Part shown: positions 35,245 to 45,000 of the stretch, one piece after another
Layout: each line of letters opens with the position of its first letter
Position numbering within the stretch: the first letter of the stretch is position 1
Assembly: GCA_041739875.1 (NCBI GenBank)
Contig: JBGSNA010000357.1
Span: 1 to 64,000, forward strand
Origin: JBBSJZ01 sp041739875
GTDB lineage: Bacteria; Planctomycetota; Planctomycetia; Pirellulales; Pirellulaceae
Length of the DNA stretch: 64,000 bases
Reading direction: 5' to 3'
The notes under the pieces: generated by a model
What the model saw: the letters and a program-made list of their open reading frames with translations, nothing else
What the model was told of the DNA's origin: nothing
Databases searched by the model: none
Translations under genes and position numbers: made by a program

Positions 35245-36579
35245 CTAGGAATCCGAGGGCTTATTGTCCTCGTTGGAGATTCTACGTGCGAAACGGCGTT
35301 TCCGCCGTTCGAGATCCTTGGTCGCTTGCTTTAGAGCTTTTTCTCGCTCTTTAAGCAACAAGTAGCGTTTGCGGATTTTGTCACCCGCAGCTCGCACTTT
35401 CCGTGCACGCTCGAGTACCTTCTCTTTGATGTCTGGAGAGACACCATCGGTCCCCGAAGCGGACCCTAAATCAAACCCAGAATCACCGAACCCAGAATCC
35501 GCTAATCCCGAATCACCGAGCACCGAATCACCGAAGTCATCATCCGCCAGTTCGGACATGTCGACTTCTGGATCGTCGATCTCACTCGCGGTTGTGTCAA
35601 GTTGATGGCCAGCGAACAATCGACACAGCCAATTTGGTTCAACGAAGATCGCGTTGGCACAAATCATCGCCAGCCCAAACGTTGCCATACCGAGAAACAA
35701 CGCGATCCCACCATGCACTGCAATTGCAATAAGCAACATGACGGGGCGCAGCAGTTTCGGCCAAATAAGAAAGCAATAAAAGACCTCCCAGAACAACGTG
35801 AGGTGCGTCAACAATGAGAACACTCGCGGATACCCAGCGATCCATGTCATGTCGAGTGATTGGTACTCGTAGTTACCCACCGCGTACCACATCGCGGTGC
35901 CATCCCACCATGACTCGCCACGAGCTTTGGCAAGACCGCCAAACAAATAGATCACACACAGATGCAGTTGCAGCAAACGCGTCGCCACATTGGCTGCGAC
36001 GCTTGGCGACTGATCTGGCAACAACCACTGCAACTTGCGGTTTGAATGGAGATTGACACCGAGTCGCTTGCGAATAGACGCATCGACGGAAAAGAAACTT
36101 CCGCATGGAGCCAATGACAAATACATCGCCATGTACGTCATGATTTGGTCTAAACCAAAAAGTGAACCCGTCAAACGATGAATGTACATCAATTGCAGCA
36201 ACCATGCTGCCGGTGCGGTGAACCGTGTGCCAAGTCCAATCATGAACCCCGTCGTTATCACAAGCGTGAAAAGGTGGTGTATCCACAACAGGGCATCACT
36301 CTCGATATACCATAGGTAGCTGCGTCCCCAGTCAGACTCTCCGAATCTGCCATCATGCAGCGATTGAGCTACTTCAGGATTGATCCATGCATCAGCGCCA
36401 AGAAACGACGAGAGATCCGTCGCGAGCACCAAATGGGAATACAACAGAAACATCCCAGTCGCGATGCGAAGTAGCGACAAAACGAACGAACTGCGCGGCG
36501 TGAACCAGAACTGGTCCCAAGCTTGAACAGCATGACGTGTCCAGCCTCGCAACTCACTCCATGGAGCTGTCAAATTCAT
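35245..36579 (-). CDS. HTTM-domain membrane protein
   Basis: A 444-residue polytopic protein of the HTTM (horizontally transferred transmembrane, vitamin K-dependent gamma-carboxylase-like) family. Several helices lie within residues 30-330, with family features SLLRIATGMFLLYSHLVLATDL, WIHHLFTLVITTGFMIGLGTRF, YMAMYLSLAPCGSFFSVD and YLFGGLAKARGESWWDGTAMWYA. The C-terminal cytoplasmic tail has an acidic Gly-Asp-Ser repeat (GDSGLADSGFGDSGFD, about 360-380) and then a highly charged Lys/Arg/Glu coiled coil. It overlaps its upstream partner by 4 bp. Carboxylase activity is not demonstrated for bacterial members. Confidence 0.85.
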   Translation of the reverse strand: MNLTAPWSELRGWTRHAVQAWDQFWFTPRSSFVLSLLRIATGMFLLYSHLVLATDLSSFLGADAWINPEVAQSLHDGRFGESDWGRSYLWYIESDALLWIHHLFTLVITTGFMIGLGTRFTAPAAWLLQLMYIHRLTGSLFGLDQIMTYMAMYLSLAPCGSFFSVDASIRKRLGVNLHSNRKLQWLLPDQSPSVAANVATRLLQLHLCVIYLFGGLAKARGESWWDGTAMWYAVGNYEYQSLDMTWIAGYPRVFSLLTHLTLFWEVFYCFLIWPKLLRPVMLLIAIAVHGGIALFLGMATFGLAMICANAIFVEPNWLCRLFAGHQLDTTASEIDDPEVDMSELADDDFGDSVLGDSGLADSGFGDSGFDLGSASGTDGVSPDIKEKVLERARKVRAAGDKIRKRYLLLKEREKALKQATKDLERRKRRFARRISNEDNKPSDS

Positions 36580-37385
36580 TGAGACACCGCCTGTGTCGAC
36601 GACGCTTCGCTTGGAAGCGGTTGTACGACTCCAGTCACTTGCCCTCGCTCCACGTTGGCTTGGTTCGATGTGGCCCCAGCGTCGCGGTCAACCAAATCAA
36701 CTTCTGGTGTGCCGAACCCTGGCAGCGTTTCCGGATTGGTGACCTGGGGTTCGCCTGCACCGCCGACATCAAGTGGACGATCGACCAACACCCCGTACAT
36801 ACGTGGGTCATCGAGTTGCATTGGCTCAGCAACGATCTCAATGAACGATGGAATGCGATGTTCTAAACGACGAATTGCCAGGTCCTTGCTACCAACTCGA
36901 GAACTGCTGAGGTGATCGGTGTAGGACTGGCGCACACTCTCGTAACGACCTCGCGCGGCCGCCCAAAGACGTGCTGCTACTCGATCGACCTCCGCGAGAT
37001 CTGGTGGCGGTCCGGGTGGCTGGTAAATCTCGTGCAGAAACTCAGTCAACATGAAATGGCGGTGGTACATCAAACGCGGCCAATGGCGATCGCGAGCGGG
37101 GAACATTTCTTCGACCCGATTGCCACCTGCATCGATGTACGAAGCTTGAACCAGATGGCTCGGACCTGGATCGGGAGCAAAAAAAGCATAACCCCGATTT
37201 AAGTAGAGCATCTCACCGTATCCGCGAACGGGGCCGGAAAGCGTCGCAACCGACGGGGAGCTACCTAGCGATCCACGCGTCTGAAAGCCCAATGGGGGCG
37301 AGATGACTGCCCACAGGTGCAGGACGACTGCGATGCTGACGACAACGCGAACGCCCCTTCCGAGTGGCACTTGATCGTGGGACAT
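36576..37385 (-). CDS. membrane-anchored partner protein of the HTTM gene
   Basis: A 269-residue protein with one N-terminal membrane helix (GVRVVVSIAVVLHLWAVIS). A globular part follows with YGEMLYLNRGYAFFAPDPGPSHLVQASY, FPARDRHWPRLMYHRHFMLTEFLHEIY and an Arg-rich helix. The C-terminus is Pro/Gln-rich and looks disordered. Its stop overlaps the HTTM start (ATGA), so the two are co-translated; genes like this often sit beside HTTM genes in planctomycetes. Function is unknown. Confidence 0.75.
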   Translation of the reverse strand: MSHDQVPLGRGVRVVVSIAVVLHLWAVISPPLGFQTRGSLGSSPSVATLSGPVRGYGEMLYLNRGYAFFAPDPGPSHLVQASYIDAGGNRVEEMFPARDRHWPRLMYHRHFMLTEFLHEIYQPPGPPPDLAEVDRVAARLWAAARGRYESVRQSYTDHLSSSRVGSKDLAIRRLEHRIPSFIEIVAEPMQLDDPRMYGVLVDRPLDVGGAGEPQVTNPETLPGFGTPEVDLVDRDAGATSNQANVERGQVTGVVQPLPSEASSTQAVSQ

Positions 37386-37517
37386 ACGCTTTCCGCCTCA
37401 GGAAATATCTCGATCGGCCGCGTCCCTGGCTATCTACAATGCTCCGAACCTGGCACGAATGCCGAAGATGTTTTCTACACCACTAAACTAACTACAAAGT
37501 CGGCAAAGTACAGCAAC

Positions 37518-37550
37518 AAAAAAAGCTGCGGCCCTCACGAGCAGCAGCTT
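37518..37550 (-). terminator. intrinsic terminator, minus strand
   Basis: AAGCTGC (37523-37529) pairs with GCAGCTT (37544-37550). On the minus strand the stem is followed by a run of seven T (complement of 37518-37524). It ends the transcript of the TIGR03000-like gene at 37579. Confidence 0.85.
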
Positions 37551-37578
37551 AAAATCGTTTCAACAGCCAGTGAGACGA

Positions 37579-38835
37579 CTAGCGTGTCGCAACAGTGCCG
37601 TCTTCGAAGTCGAAATCCAGCTTCGCTTGGTCGCCCGCGTGAACGTCCACACTGCGTTGCTTGGTGACGCTACGACCATCCACCATCGCGGTAACCGAAA
37701 CGGTGTAATTCTTCCAGCTCTCGCCAGCCTTGAGGTGTTTGGTGCGGAACGTGCGAACCTCACCATACCCCTTGGTCGGATTACCGGCCAAAATCACGTC
37801 GGCGTTCACAGGAACTCGCAATTCAACAACCGTTTCAAGAACATCAACTTTTTGGATTGAAACTTGGTCTGTGGCTTCGGGCTGAGCGTCTTCACTTGGC
37901 TCAAACACCAATTGTTCGGTATCGCCAGGTCGCAGTTTAACGGACTTGCTGTCCACTACGTCCTTGCCGTTGAGCGTGTACTTCACATTCACGACATAGG
38001 TGTAGAGATAGCCGGTCTTCAGTCCACGGGACATGAATTGGCGAATTGATCCTTCGCTCGTGGTCGCATGACCATTCACAGTCACTTCGGCATCATCGCT
38101 TGGCACCGCGACTGTCAACAAAGCGGCGTCATCGTCAAGCGTCGGCTTAGCGGATGCGTATGTCGCTTCGTTATCAAGATCGTTCATCGCTCCGTGCATC
38201 ATGGTGCCATCTGAAACAGGCGCTGCATCGTAGCTTGGATACGAGTCATAAGACGACTCGATTACGGGCGATTCGTAAATCGGTGAGGACATGGAGTCCA
38301 TCGACATCATCGGAACCGAGTAGCTCGCGACACCGCCACTGCTGCCGCCACTGCTGCCACCACTGTAGCTGGCAACCGAAGTTGCATATCCACCACTGCT
38401 ACCACCGCTGTAAACAGCAACTCCACCACTGCTCGCTCCACCACTGCTACCCGAGTGACGTGCTGCATGATGTGAATGAATCTTTGCGGCGAGTCGCTTC
38501 AATGGACCCATGTGCGGCGCACCGCCACTACTTGCGCCACCACTACTTGCGCTGTAGGCAACATACCCACCACTACTTCCTCCAACAGATGCACTTGCTC
38601 GATGTGCATGCAACTTCGCTTTTAAGTGACTCATGATGCCACCGCCACCTGACGAACCGTAGCTGCCATACCCAGCTGCGTATCCGCCGGATGATCCGTA
38701 ACCACCGCCGCTGGAAGCATAACCACCACCGTTGGAAGCATAACCACCTGACGAGCCCTGAGCTTGGGCTTCACCACCCAAAACCACTACAACGGCAAAC
38801 ACCGTCAAATGGGTCCAACGCTTGAAATGTTTCAT
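37579..38835 (-). CDS. exported Gly/Ser-rich protein with two TIGR03000-like domains
   Basis: A 418-residue protein with a signal peptide (ending EAQA). A long low-complexity Gly/Ser/Tyr region (SSGGYAS-type repeats, about 25-180) holds short basic His-rich islands (HLKAKLHAHRAS, RLAAKIHSHHAA). The C-terminal part has two related beta domains resembling the planctomycete-specific TIGR03000 domain, each of form LTVAVPSDAEVTVNGH-TTSEGSIRQFMSRGLK-GYLYTYVV. Such proteins are thought to sit in the planctomycete cell wall or surface. It has its own terminator and probably its own promoter. Confidence 0.85.
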   Translation of the reverse strand: MKHFKRWTHLTVFAVVVVLGGEAQAQGSSGGYASNGGGYASSGGGYGSSGGYAAGYGSYGSSGGGGIMSHLKAKLHAHRASASVGGSSGGYVAYSASSGGASSGGAPHMGPLKRLAAKIHSHHAARHSGSSGGASSGGVAVYSGGSSGGYATSVASYSGGSSGGSSGGVASYSVPMMSMDSMSSPIYESPVIESSYDSYPSYDAAPVSDGTMMHGAMNDLDNEATYASAKPTLDDDAALLTVAVPSDDAEVTVNGHATTSEGSIRQFMSRGLKTGYLYTYVVNVKYTLNGKDVVDSKSVKLRPGDTEQLVFEPSEDAQPEATDQVSIQKVDVLETVVELRVPVNADVILAGNPTKGYGEVRTFRTKHLKAGESWKNYTVSVTAMVDGRSVTKQRSVDVHAGDQAKLDFDFEDGTVATR

Positions 38836-38915
38836 AATCGCCGCAATCCCTCAATGAAATTCGCAGGGAAACTGTGTTTCGCCGTTGCGCAATTATGTCA
38901 ACGGCCCCAGGTGCT

Positions 38916-38943
38916 AGGATAGCGAACTACGCAGTGGGTTCAA
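38916..38943 (-). promoter_or_regulatory. candidate promoter for the TIGR03000-like gene
   Basis: On the minus strand TTGAAC (38938-38943) is followed after 16 bases by TATCCT (38916-38921), about 80 bases before the start at 38835. Just downstream, at 38882-38904, CCGTTG and CAACGG form a dyad spaced by 11 bases, a possible operator. By eye only. Confidence 0.3.
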
Positions 38944-39076
38944 GCAGCCCAGGCAATTTTTAACGCCAGGGAGGATTGCGCAAGCCGCAAAAGAACTGAT
39001 GCTTCGGCGCTTGTCGATAGTTGTTTTGTGTTCGAGATCTTTCCTAGTCCCTCGAAATCAGCACGCCTTTCACGTT

Positions 39077-40330
39077 TTAATCGATGGGTTCGATGGTGAT
39101 CTCATCAAAATCAGCTTGCCCGGTAGCGCCGAAAAGTCCAACGCGGAGAATTGCCTCGCGAGTCGATGGTGGGACGCGAATCAGCCGACTTGAACTCCGC
39201 CATGTTTTAGAGTCGCGAAACGGCCCGATCCAAAACGTTCCCAAATCGCTTCGTTGTTCATCATAAAGGCTGATTGCGACCATAGGCATCGACTCCGGGT
39301 CTGGACCTTTATGAATCCCATCGGCCCGGGCAACGCCCTTGAGCCTTAACATCGACACCTCACGACCATCGATCGCGATCCCTTGCAAGAGATGCGAATT
39401 CAGACCTGGCGTAGCGTTTTCAAATCTCACGAAGGTAGCACCGCCAAACGCTTGTCCATCACTGGTCACACCACGCATTTGGCGGACTTGGCGACCGTAA
39501 TACCATCCAGGCACGTAATCCGTGACATCGCTCTCGTCCTTTCCCGGAAGGACTTCAAAGTCACCATTGACGACGCGCGGGTTGGCTGGGTCCGGCTGAA
39601 GCTTGCGCGTCGACTCCGCCGTCCCCGTCATCGGCACGAACAAAGTGGGTCGCAATGCTTCACGAACTAACGCACCGTTCTTCTTGGTCATCCGATACAA
39701 CGTCTGTTGGTATCGCTCACCGACGGGGATCACAATCATGCCGCCTTCAGCCAATTGGTCGATCAACGGTTGAGGCACGCTCTCGGGGCTGCACGTGACA
39801 ATGATTTTGTCAAAGGGAGCGGCGTCCGGCCAACCAAGAAATCCATCTCCGACGCGAGTGGACACGTTTTCATAACCAAGTTGCTTGAGCGTAACTTCCG
39901 CTTGCTCGCCCAGTTCACGCACAATCTCGATTGAGTACACCTTGTCAACGAGCGGACTCAGCACAGCCGCTTGATAGCCGCTTCCGGTTCCGATCTCAAG
40001 CACTTTGTCGGACGGCTTTGGCTCGAGCGCCTCTGTCATCGATGCAACGATGAAGGGACTGCTAATCGTTTGCGAAGCGCCAATCGGCAATGCCATATCA
40101 AAGTAAGCACGATCACGCTGGCTCAGTGGTACGAACTCGTGACGCGGGGTGTTTCGGATCGCATCGAGTACACGGGAGTCTTTCACCCCCGCGGATTCGA
40201 CTCGCTCGCGCACCATTCGCTCACGGACGGCGGCAAAACGGTCCTGCGCTAACCCATGTGCTGAGGACAAAAACAAAGACAAGATCACCATACCTTCAAA
40301 AAAAGGAATCTCAGCAACAAGTAATTTCAT
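39077..40330 (-). CDS. pcm: exported protein-L-isoaspartate O-methyltransferase with C-terminal domain
   Basis: Repairs isoaspartyl residues by SAM-dependent methylation. The PCMT domain (about residues 30-235) has RDRAYFDMALPIGASQTISSPFIVASM, the SAM site VLEIGTGSGYQAAVLS, DGFLGWPDAAPFDKIIVTC and GGMIVIPVG. A second, beta-rich domain (about 250-417) with VVNGDFEVLPG and RVGLFGATGQADFDEITI resembles a carbohydrate-binding or jelly-roll module. A hydrophobic N-terminus (MVILSLFLSSAHGLAQ; possible start at 40291) suggests export, which is unusual for an enzyme needing SAM. It follows the Ppx/GppA gene by 14 bases. Confidence 0.88.
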   Translation of the reverse strand: MKLLVAEIPFFEGMVILSLFLSSAHGLAQDRFAAVRERMVRERVESAGVKDSRVLDAIRNTPRHEFVPLSQRDRAYFDMALPIGASQTISSPFIVASMTEALEPKPSDKVLEIGTGSGYQAAVLSPLVDKVYSIEIVRELGEQAEVTLKQLGYENVSTRVGDGFLGWPDAAPFDKIIVTCSPESVPQPLIDQLAEGGMIVIPVGERYQQTLYRMTKKNGALVREALRPTLFVPMTGTAESTRKLQPDPANPRVVNGDFEVLPGKDESDVTDYVPGWYYGRQVRQMRGVTSDGQAFGGATFVRFENATPGLNSHLLQGIAIDGREVSMLRLKGVARADGIHKGPDPESMPMVAISLYDEQRSDLGTFWIGPFRDSKTWRSSSRLIRVPPSTREAILRVGLFGATGQADFDEITIEPID

Positions 40331-40344
40331 GGAGCGCTCGTACT

Positions 40345-41931
40345 TTAAGAGTTACCAGCCCGCAGTAGCACGGGCATCCCGAACACATCTTGAAACAGCA
40401 ATGCGTTTTGACGCATCGCCAACTGTTCAAGTGAGACGTCGTCGATGCCAGGAACAGAGATTTCCAATCGTTTGCTGTTGCGAACGCATTTGATCTCTCG
40501 AATTCGACCATTACGTGTATCATCCAACGCAATCGCCAACCGAAGAATCGCTGACATTTTAGACACGGCAACGCGTCCGTCGCGATCCAGCATGCCGTAA
40601 CCTTCATGCGAAGGTTGTGGGAAAGCGCGGCGATGATACCGAGCGACCAATCCAACCAACAACAATTCCGACCGTGACAGACCGAACAATTCACTATTTC
40701 GGATCAAGTACAACGCATGCTTGTGATTGCTCCGGACGTTGATAAACATCCCGATTTCATGCAATAGTGCCGCGACATACAGAATAACTTCGAAACGATG
40801 ATCGAGCTGATGCTCCGTCTGGAGCTCTTCAAACAACTTGCGACCAAGCTCTGCGACGTTTCTCGCGTGCGACTCATCGAAATCGAATTTCCGTCCCAGC
40901 GAAATCGCTGCCCGAATGATCTGATTACGGAATTCCGCTGTCCATGTGCCACCAACGGCCATGTCGCGCAGCAAACCGTCTCGCAAGTTCGTATCACAAA
41001 CATAAACATGGGGCAATGCGAAATGCTGAGCAAGCAATGTGTACGAGAGTAGTGCAGGCCCGAGCGTCCTTGCCTCGATGAAACTTGCTCCAAACTTTTT
41101 AACGATCGCGTCTTCGTCGCATTGCAAAATCTCGTCGGTCAGTTCGGCGAGTCGATCCGTTGGCAACTCAGCAAGCGAAACACCGTCCCAGTCCTCAAGG
41201 ATTCGATGCGCCGCAAAACGCATGTCGCCTCCGATCGCAATGAGGTGAATGGTCATGTCCGTACGAATCTGCTCGGTGATTCGAACGAGTGTGCGTCGGA
41301 TGTGGCTTTCCAACAACGTTCGTTTACGATTCGCACTTCCACGGACCGGCTCGACTGTTTGCACCAATCTTAGCGACCCAAGCCGATACGACTCACTATG
41401 CAAAACGTTGCCACTACGAACGACGAGCAACTCGGTGCTGCCACCACCCACTTCGACGACAACCGTTTTTCCATTTTCGAGTTCGGGGTGGGCTTGCAAG
41501 TGAGGCGTGATCCCCATGTACGTGATACGGTTGACCTCCGCTTCGTCAATCGTCTCGACATCGAAACCGGTTGCGACATAAACGCGATCAATAAATGCCA
41601 GACGATTAATGGCCTCGCGAACGGCACTGGTTGCGACCACTCGGACATCAGACGTCGCCGTGATGCCATATTCGCGAAGAATTCGTCGGTAACGTCGGAG
41701 GATCTGTGATGCTTTCTCGATGCTCTTGCGTGACAACCGACGCAATTCAAAGGCTTCGCGACCAAGATCCACCGCTTGCACGAGCGTATCGAGCGTGCGT
41801 ATGTCACCGTTGCTATGGATCTCCGCCACCTCCATCCGAATACTCGTGGCACCAATATCGATCACAGCCACAAATCGAGGCGGTGTTTCGGTACGAGCGG
41901 GTGTTCGGACGATGGATTCGGGTGTGGTCAT
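40345..41931 (-). CDS. Ppx/GppA phosphatase with C-terminal HD-like domain
   Basis: Exopolyphosphatase/guanosine pentaphosphate phosphatase family, linked to polyphosphate and (p)ppGpp turnover. The actin-like ATPase fold has phosphate-1 motif AVIDIGATSIRMEV, VVATSAVREA, phosphate-2 motif VVVEVGGGSTEL, and adenosine motif LIAIGGDMRFAA. From about residue 330 a helical HD-like domain follows: ALLHEIGMFIN (HE in place of HD), NHKHALYLIRNSELFGLS. It is 528 residues from the ATG at 41931; an in-frame start at 42000 is less likely. Likely co-transcribed with the downstream methyltransferase gene. Confidence 0.9.
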   Translation of the reverse strand: MTTPESIVRTPARTETPPRFVAVIDIGATSIRMEVAEIHSNGDIRTLDTLVQAVDLGREAFELRRLSRKSIEKASQILRRYRRILREYGITATSDVRVVATSAVREAINRLAFIDRVYVATGFDVETIDEAEVNRITYMGITPHLQAHPELENGKTVVVEVGGGSTELLVVRSGNVLHSESYRLGSLRLVQTVEPVRGSANRKRTLLESHIRRTLVRITEQIRTDMTIHLIAIGGDMRFAAHRILEDWDGVSLAELPTDRLAELTDEILQCDEDAIVKKFGASFIEARTLGPALLSYTLLAQHFALPHVYVCDTNLRDGLLRDMAVGGTWTAEFRNQIIRAAISLGRKFDFDESHARNVAELGRKLFEELQTEHQLDHRFEVILYVAALLHEIGMFINVRSNHKHALYLIRNSELFGLSRSELLLVGLVARYHRRAFPQPSHEGYGMLDRDGRVAVSKMSAILRLAIALDDTRNGRIREIKCVRNSKRLEISVPGIDDVSLEQLAMRQNALLFQDVFGMPVLLRAGNS

Positions 41932-42074
41932 GAAGACTTGCAACTTCGACGGGCGAGTACCAAAGAGGTGGCTTTTGTAAAATGGATTGTCAACCAGCAA
42001 TCCATGTAATCATAGCGTTATCAGCCATTTGCCAGTAGCGATCCGCTTGAGAAGTGACTTACTCGGCAAAAGCA

Positions 42075-45000
42075 CTAGTTCGACGGCCTCGATGTTGGGG
42101 TCGCGGTCGGTTGGATCGTGGCGACATTTGTCGTCGCGGTCTCGATCGCCAGCGGAACGAGCAACTCGGACCGCTGTTTGGCGACGGCATATTCCGTCTT
42201 GGCTCGCTCCAATTCCGCAGCCTGTTCATTTCGCACGAGTTGATCGTACACGTGGCCCGGCATCACCCGAGCCGTTTCGCTGAGCAGTTCAGGATCGTAC
42301 GTCAGCCCCGGGTGCGTTTGCGCCCGCGTGTATTTCTCCAGCGTGATTTTGCTGCGAACCAGCTCGACCTCTACTTGGTCGATTCGCTTATTCGCCGTGT
42401 CACGAGCCAACCCCTTCGGAATCGCGTTCTTTGCGCCGCCAAACGGGTTGTAATCGTCACTTGGACCACTCGCTTTATCCCACCAACTCAGCTCACGTCC
42501 AAAAATGTTCGTGGTGATTCGATCCACTCGATCGAGCATGTACGACGACACGGCACGACTTCGCTTAAAAAACGCAGTCGGAATAATGGCCATGTCCCAA
42601 ACGGTCTTGGACTTCTTGGCCATGTGACGAATGTTCGCCAACAGTTCGTACAACAGTGGCATGGTGACGGTGTTCTCCTCCATTTGGCGATACGTGAGCC
42701 CGTAATTCAACGAACGCTCGGCCAGGTAATTGAGTTTCGGCATCAGTGATCGCACGCCAAACCGCCCCCATGTGCAACATGTTCTTGCCTCGAGTTGCTC
42801 GTTGTAGATATCCACCAGGATGGAATCGATTAATTCGCTTCCGATCTGGCGAACCTCCTCATCGGTCAGCGGTCGATCGACATAGTTTTCGCTGTAACGC
42901 GGGAAGGTTCGCTCACTCACCAAGCGAATGAAACGATCGACTTTGTCCTCGAATTTCAAGGCCAAGAAAATGCCGTGTTTGTTCTGCTTACTATTGATGA
43001 AGTCCTCGTCGATCATGTCAATCGATTCCGCTTCAAAGAGAACCGCCGAACCTTTGCTCGAATCAAGCGTGCGTCGCACTTCGAGCGAACCCACTTTACG
43101 TTTTTTAAGAAATCCCCACGATGTGTCGGTATCGCCGGTATCGAATCGATGCACGATCACCCAACGATGAAGTGGGTCCGTCTTGCGAAGTTTTCGTTGT
43201 AAAGCGCGAGCCTCGCTCTCCAACCATTCCGCCTTGGGCTGAAAAAGAAAGGTTCGCTTATCAATTTCAAATTGATGCACCGCGCCAAGCGACGCATCCG
43301 CTATCGCAGCCACCTTCTTGGTCGCACCGCCAACAACTTCACCGGTCTTGGCAACATACTTGGACCAGCGACGGACATGCGAGAGAAACTCGCGTTGTGT
43401 TTTCAACTGACTCGGGTTCTTTTCGTCACTGATGGGAACCAATGAATTGGCGAGTAACTCTTCCCCGCCAGTGCGAGAATCGCCAACCACATAGAAATTG
43501 ATGTCAAAGTCGGCAGCCGCTTTCAGGAATTGCGACTTGGCAAGTTGATTGAATGCCGTCGTCTTTCCGGAAGGTGTTTGAAAGTAGTTATTGGGGATGA
43601 TGATGGTCAGCCCTCGCCATTGTTCAAGCAGCGACTGCGCATTCGAGCGTGTCACTGTCTCGCCCGTCGTGACGCTCGATTGCTTTGGGTCAAGACTGCG
43701 AATCATGTCAATGAATCCGTAATACGAGATGTCCCATACATCGAGCCCGCTACCAAAATAGTCCGCCAACTGGGTCCACTTCTCGATATCCTCGACCTTC
43801 GTTTTTTGGTTAGCGATCAACAGAAAACGCGAGCCCTCGTCGCGACGATACTGCTCGGACACGCGAATGAACTCGTGCCGATAATCAACACAACGATACT
43901 CACCGCGCCGGGCGCTCGAATGAGGTCGTTGGAGATGCAAATCAACACCTAGAACAAAACTTTGATAAGCGACGATATCGGAGTGATTGCGGATTCCGAT
44001 TCGCGTTTCGACCCAACGCGTCTCTCCGGGGGCCAACTGACGGACGGGAGCTTGAAATTCTTCGCGAATCAAATCGTGCTGCTTGTCACTGTCGTCGAAG
44101 AACACAAGTTGATTGAGATCGATGTCACCACCGAGCAATCTCGCACCGCATCGAACACTGCGAAACAAATGTTTTTCATCGAACGTCTCGTCACCTACAT
44201 TGGTGATGCCGAATCGAACTCGGGTGGACTCTCCGGGAGCCAAACTATTTAGCGCAATAATCTCGGTCAATTCAACGGGAAATCGAACTTCGATCGATTC
44301 TGGATTTTCGAAATTTCGAAACGGTCGATGAATACCGCTTTCAAGAAGCGCTTGTGGATTGATACTGTGCGCGAGCCGAAACGGATGACGACGTGGTGCA
44401 TCGATCACGACGTCAGCCAGCCTCGCGCCCAAGCCATCATCCGTGAAGGTGAACGACTCGCCGGGGTCGAGCGACTTCGGCAGTTCCATATCGACATGGT
44501 CTGAGTCCAAATGCTCATCTGATGCGAGCGTGACTCGAATGGTGTAATTCGATGGCGTTGGCATGCCACCGATATTGCTCACCGTTAAGCTGTCAGCACT
44601 AACGAGCGAGTCCGGCTCGAGCGTCGAACATTCACCGGCAACATCCACCGATAGGAGTTCCAAGTCATATGGCGATGCGTAGTGACGCTGAGTACCGTCT
44701 GGTCGAGCAACAAGGATTCGCAAGCGGCCCTGTGAACCGGGTTGCCCATCGCGTGCGAGGTACGACGACGGTGCCCCGTCGCGCCCATTGCGTCCGCTGG
44801 AGCCGCCTGGGTTGGAGCGAAATATCGTACGGGATTGGCGTTTACCTTGACTGTCGGTGTAGTGCTCTGTCTCGGTCCAGTGATAACTGCTACCGCCGGG
44901 TCCGCCGGGTCCGCCACTGCCGCCTTTTGCTGGCTCACCGGCAAAGCCAATCTCGCCTGCCGACAAGTCACCCTTGAGCAACATCAACAGACCTTGATCG

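Noticed and set aside
42054..42749. 231-codon plus-strand frame
   Set aside because: Shadow of the large minus-strand gene; Arg/His-rich and not protein-like.
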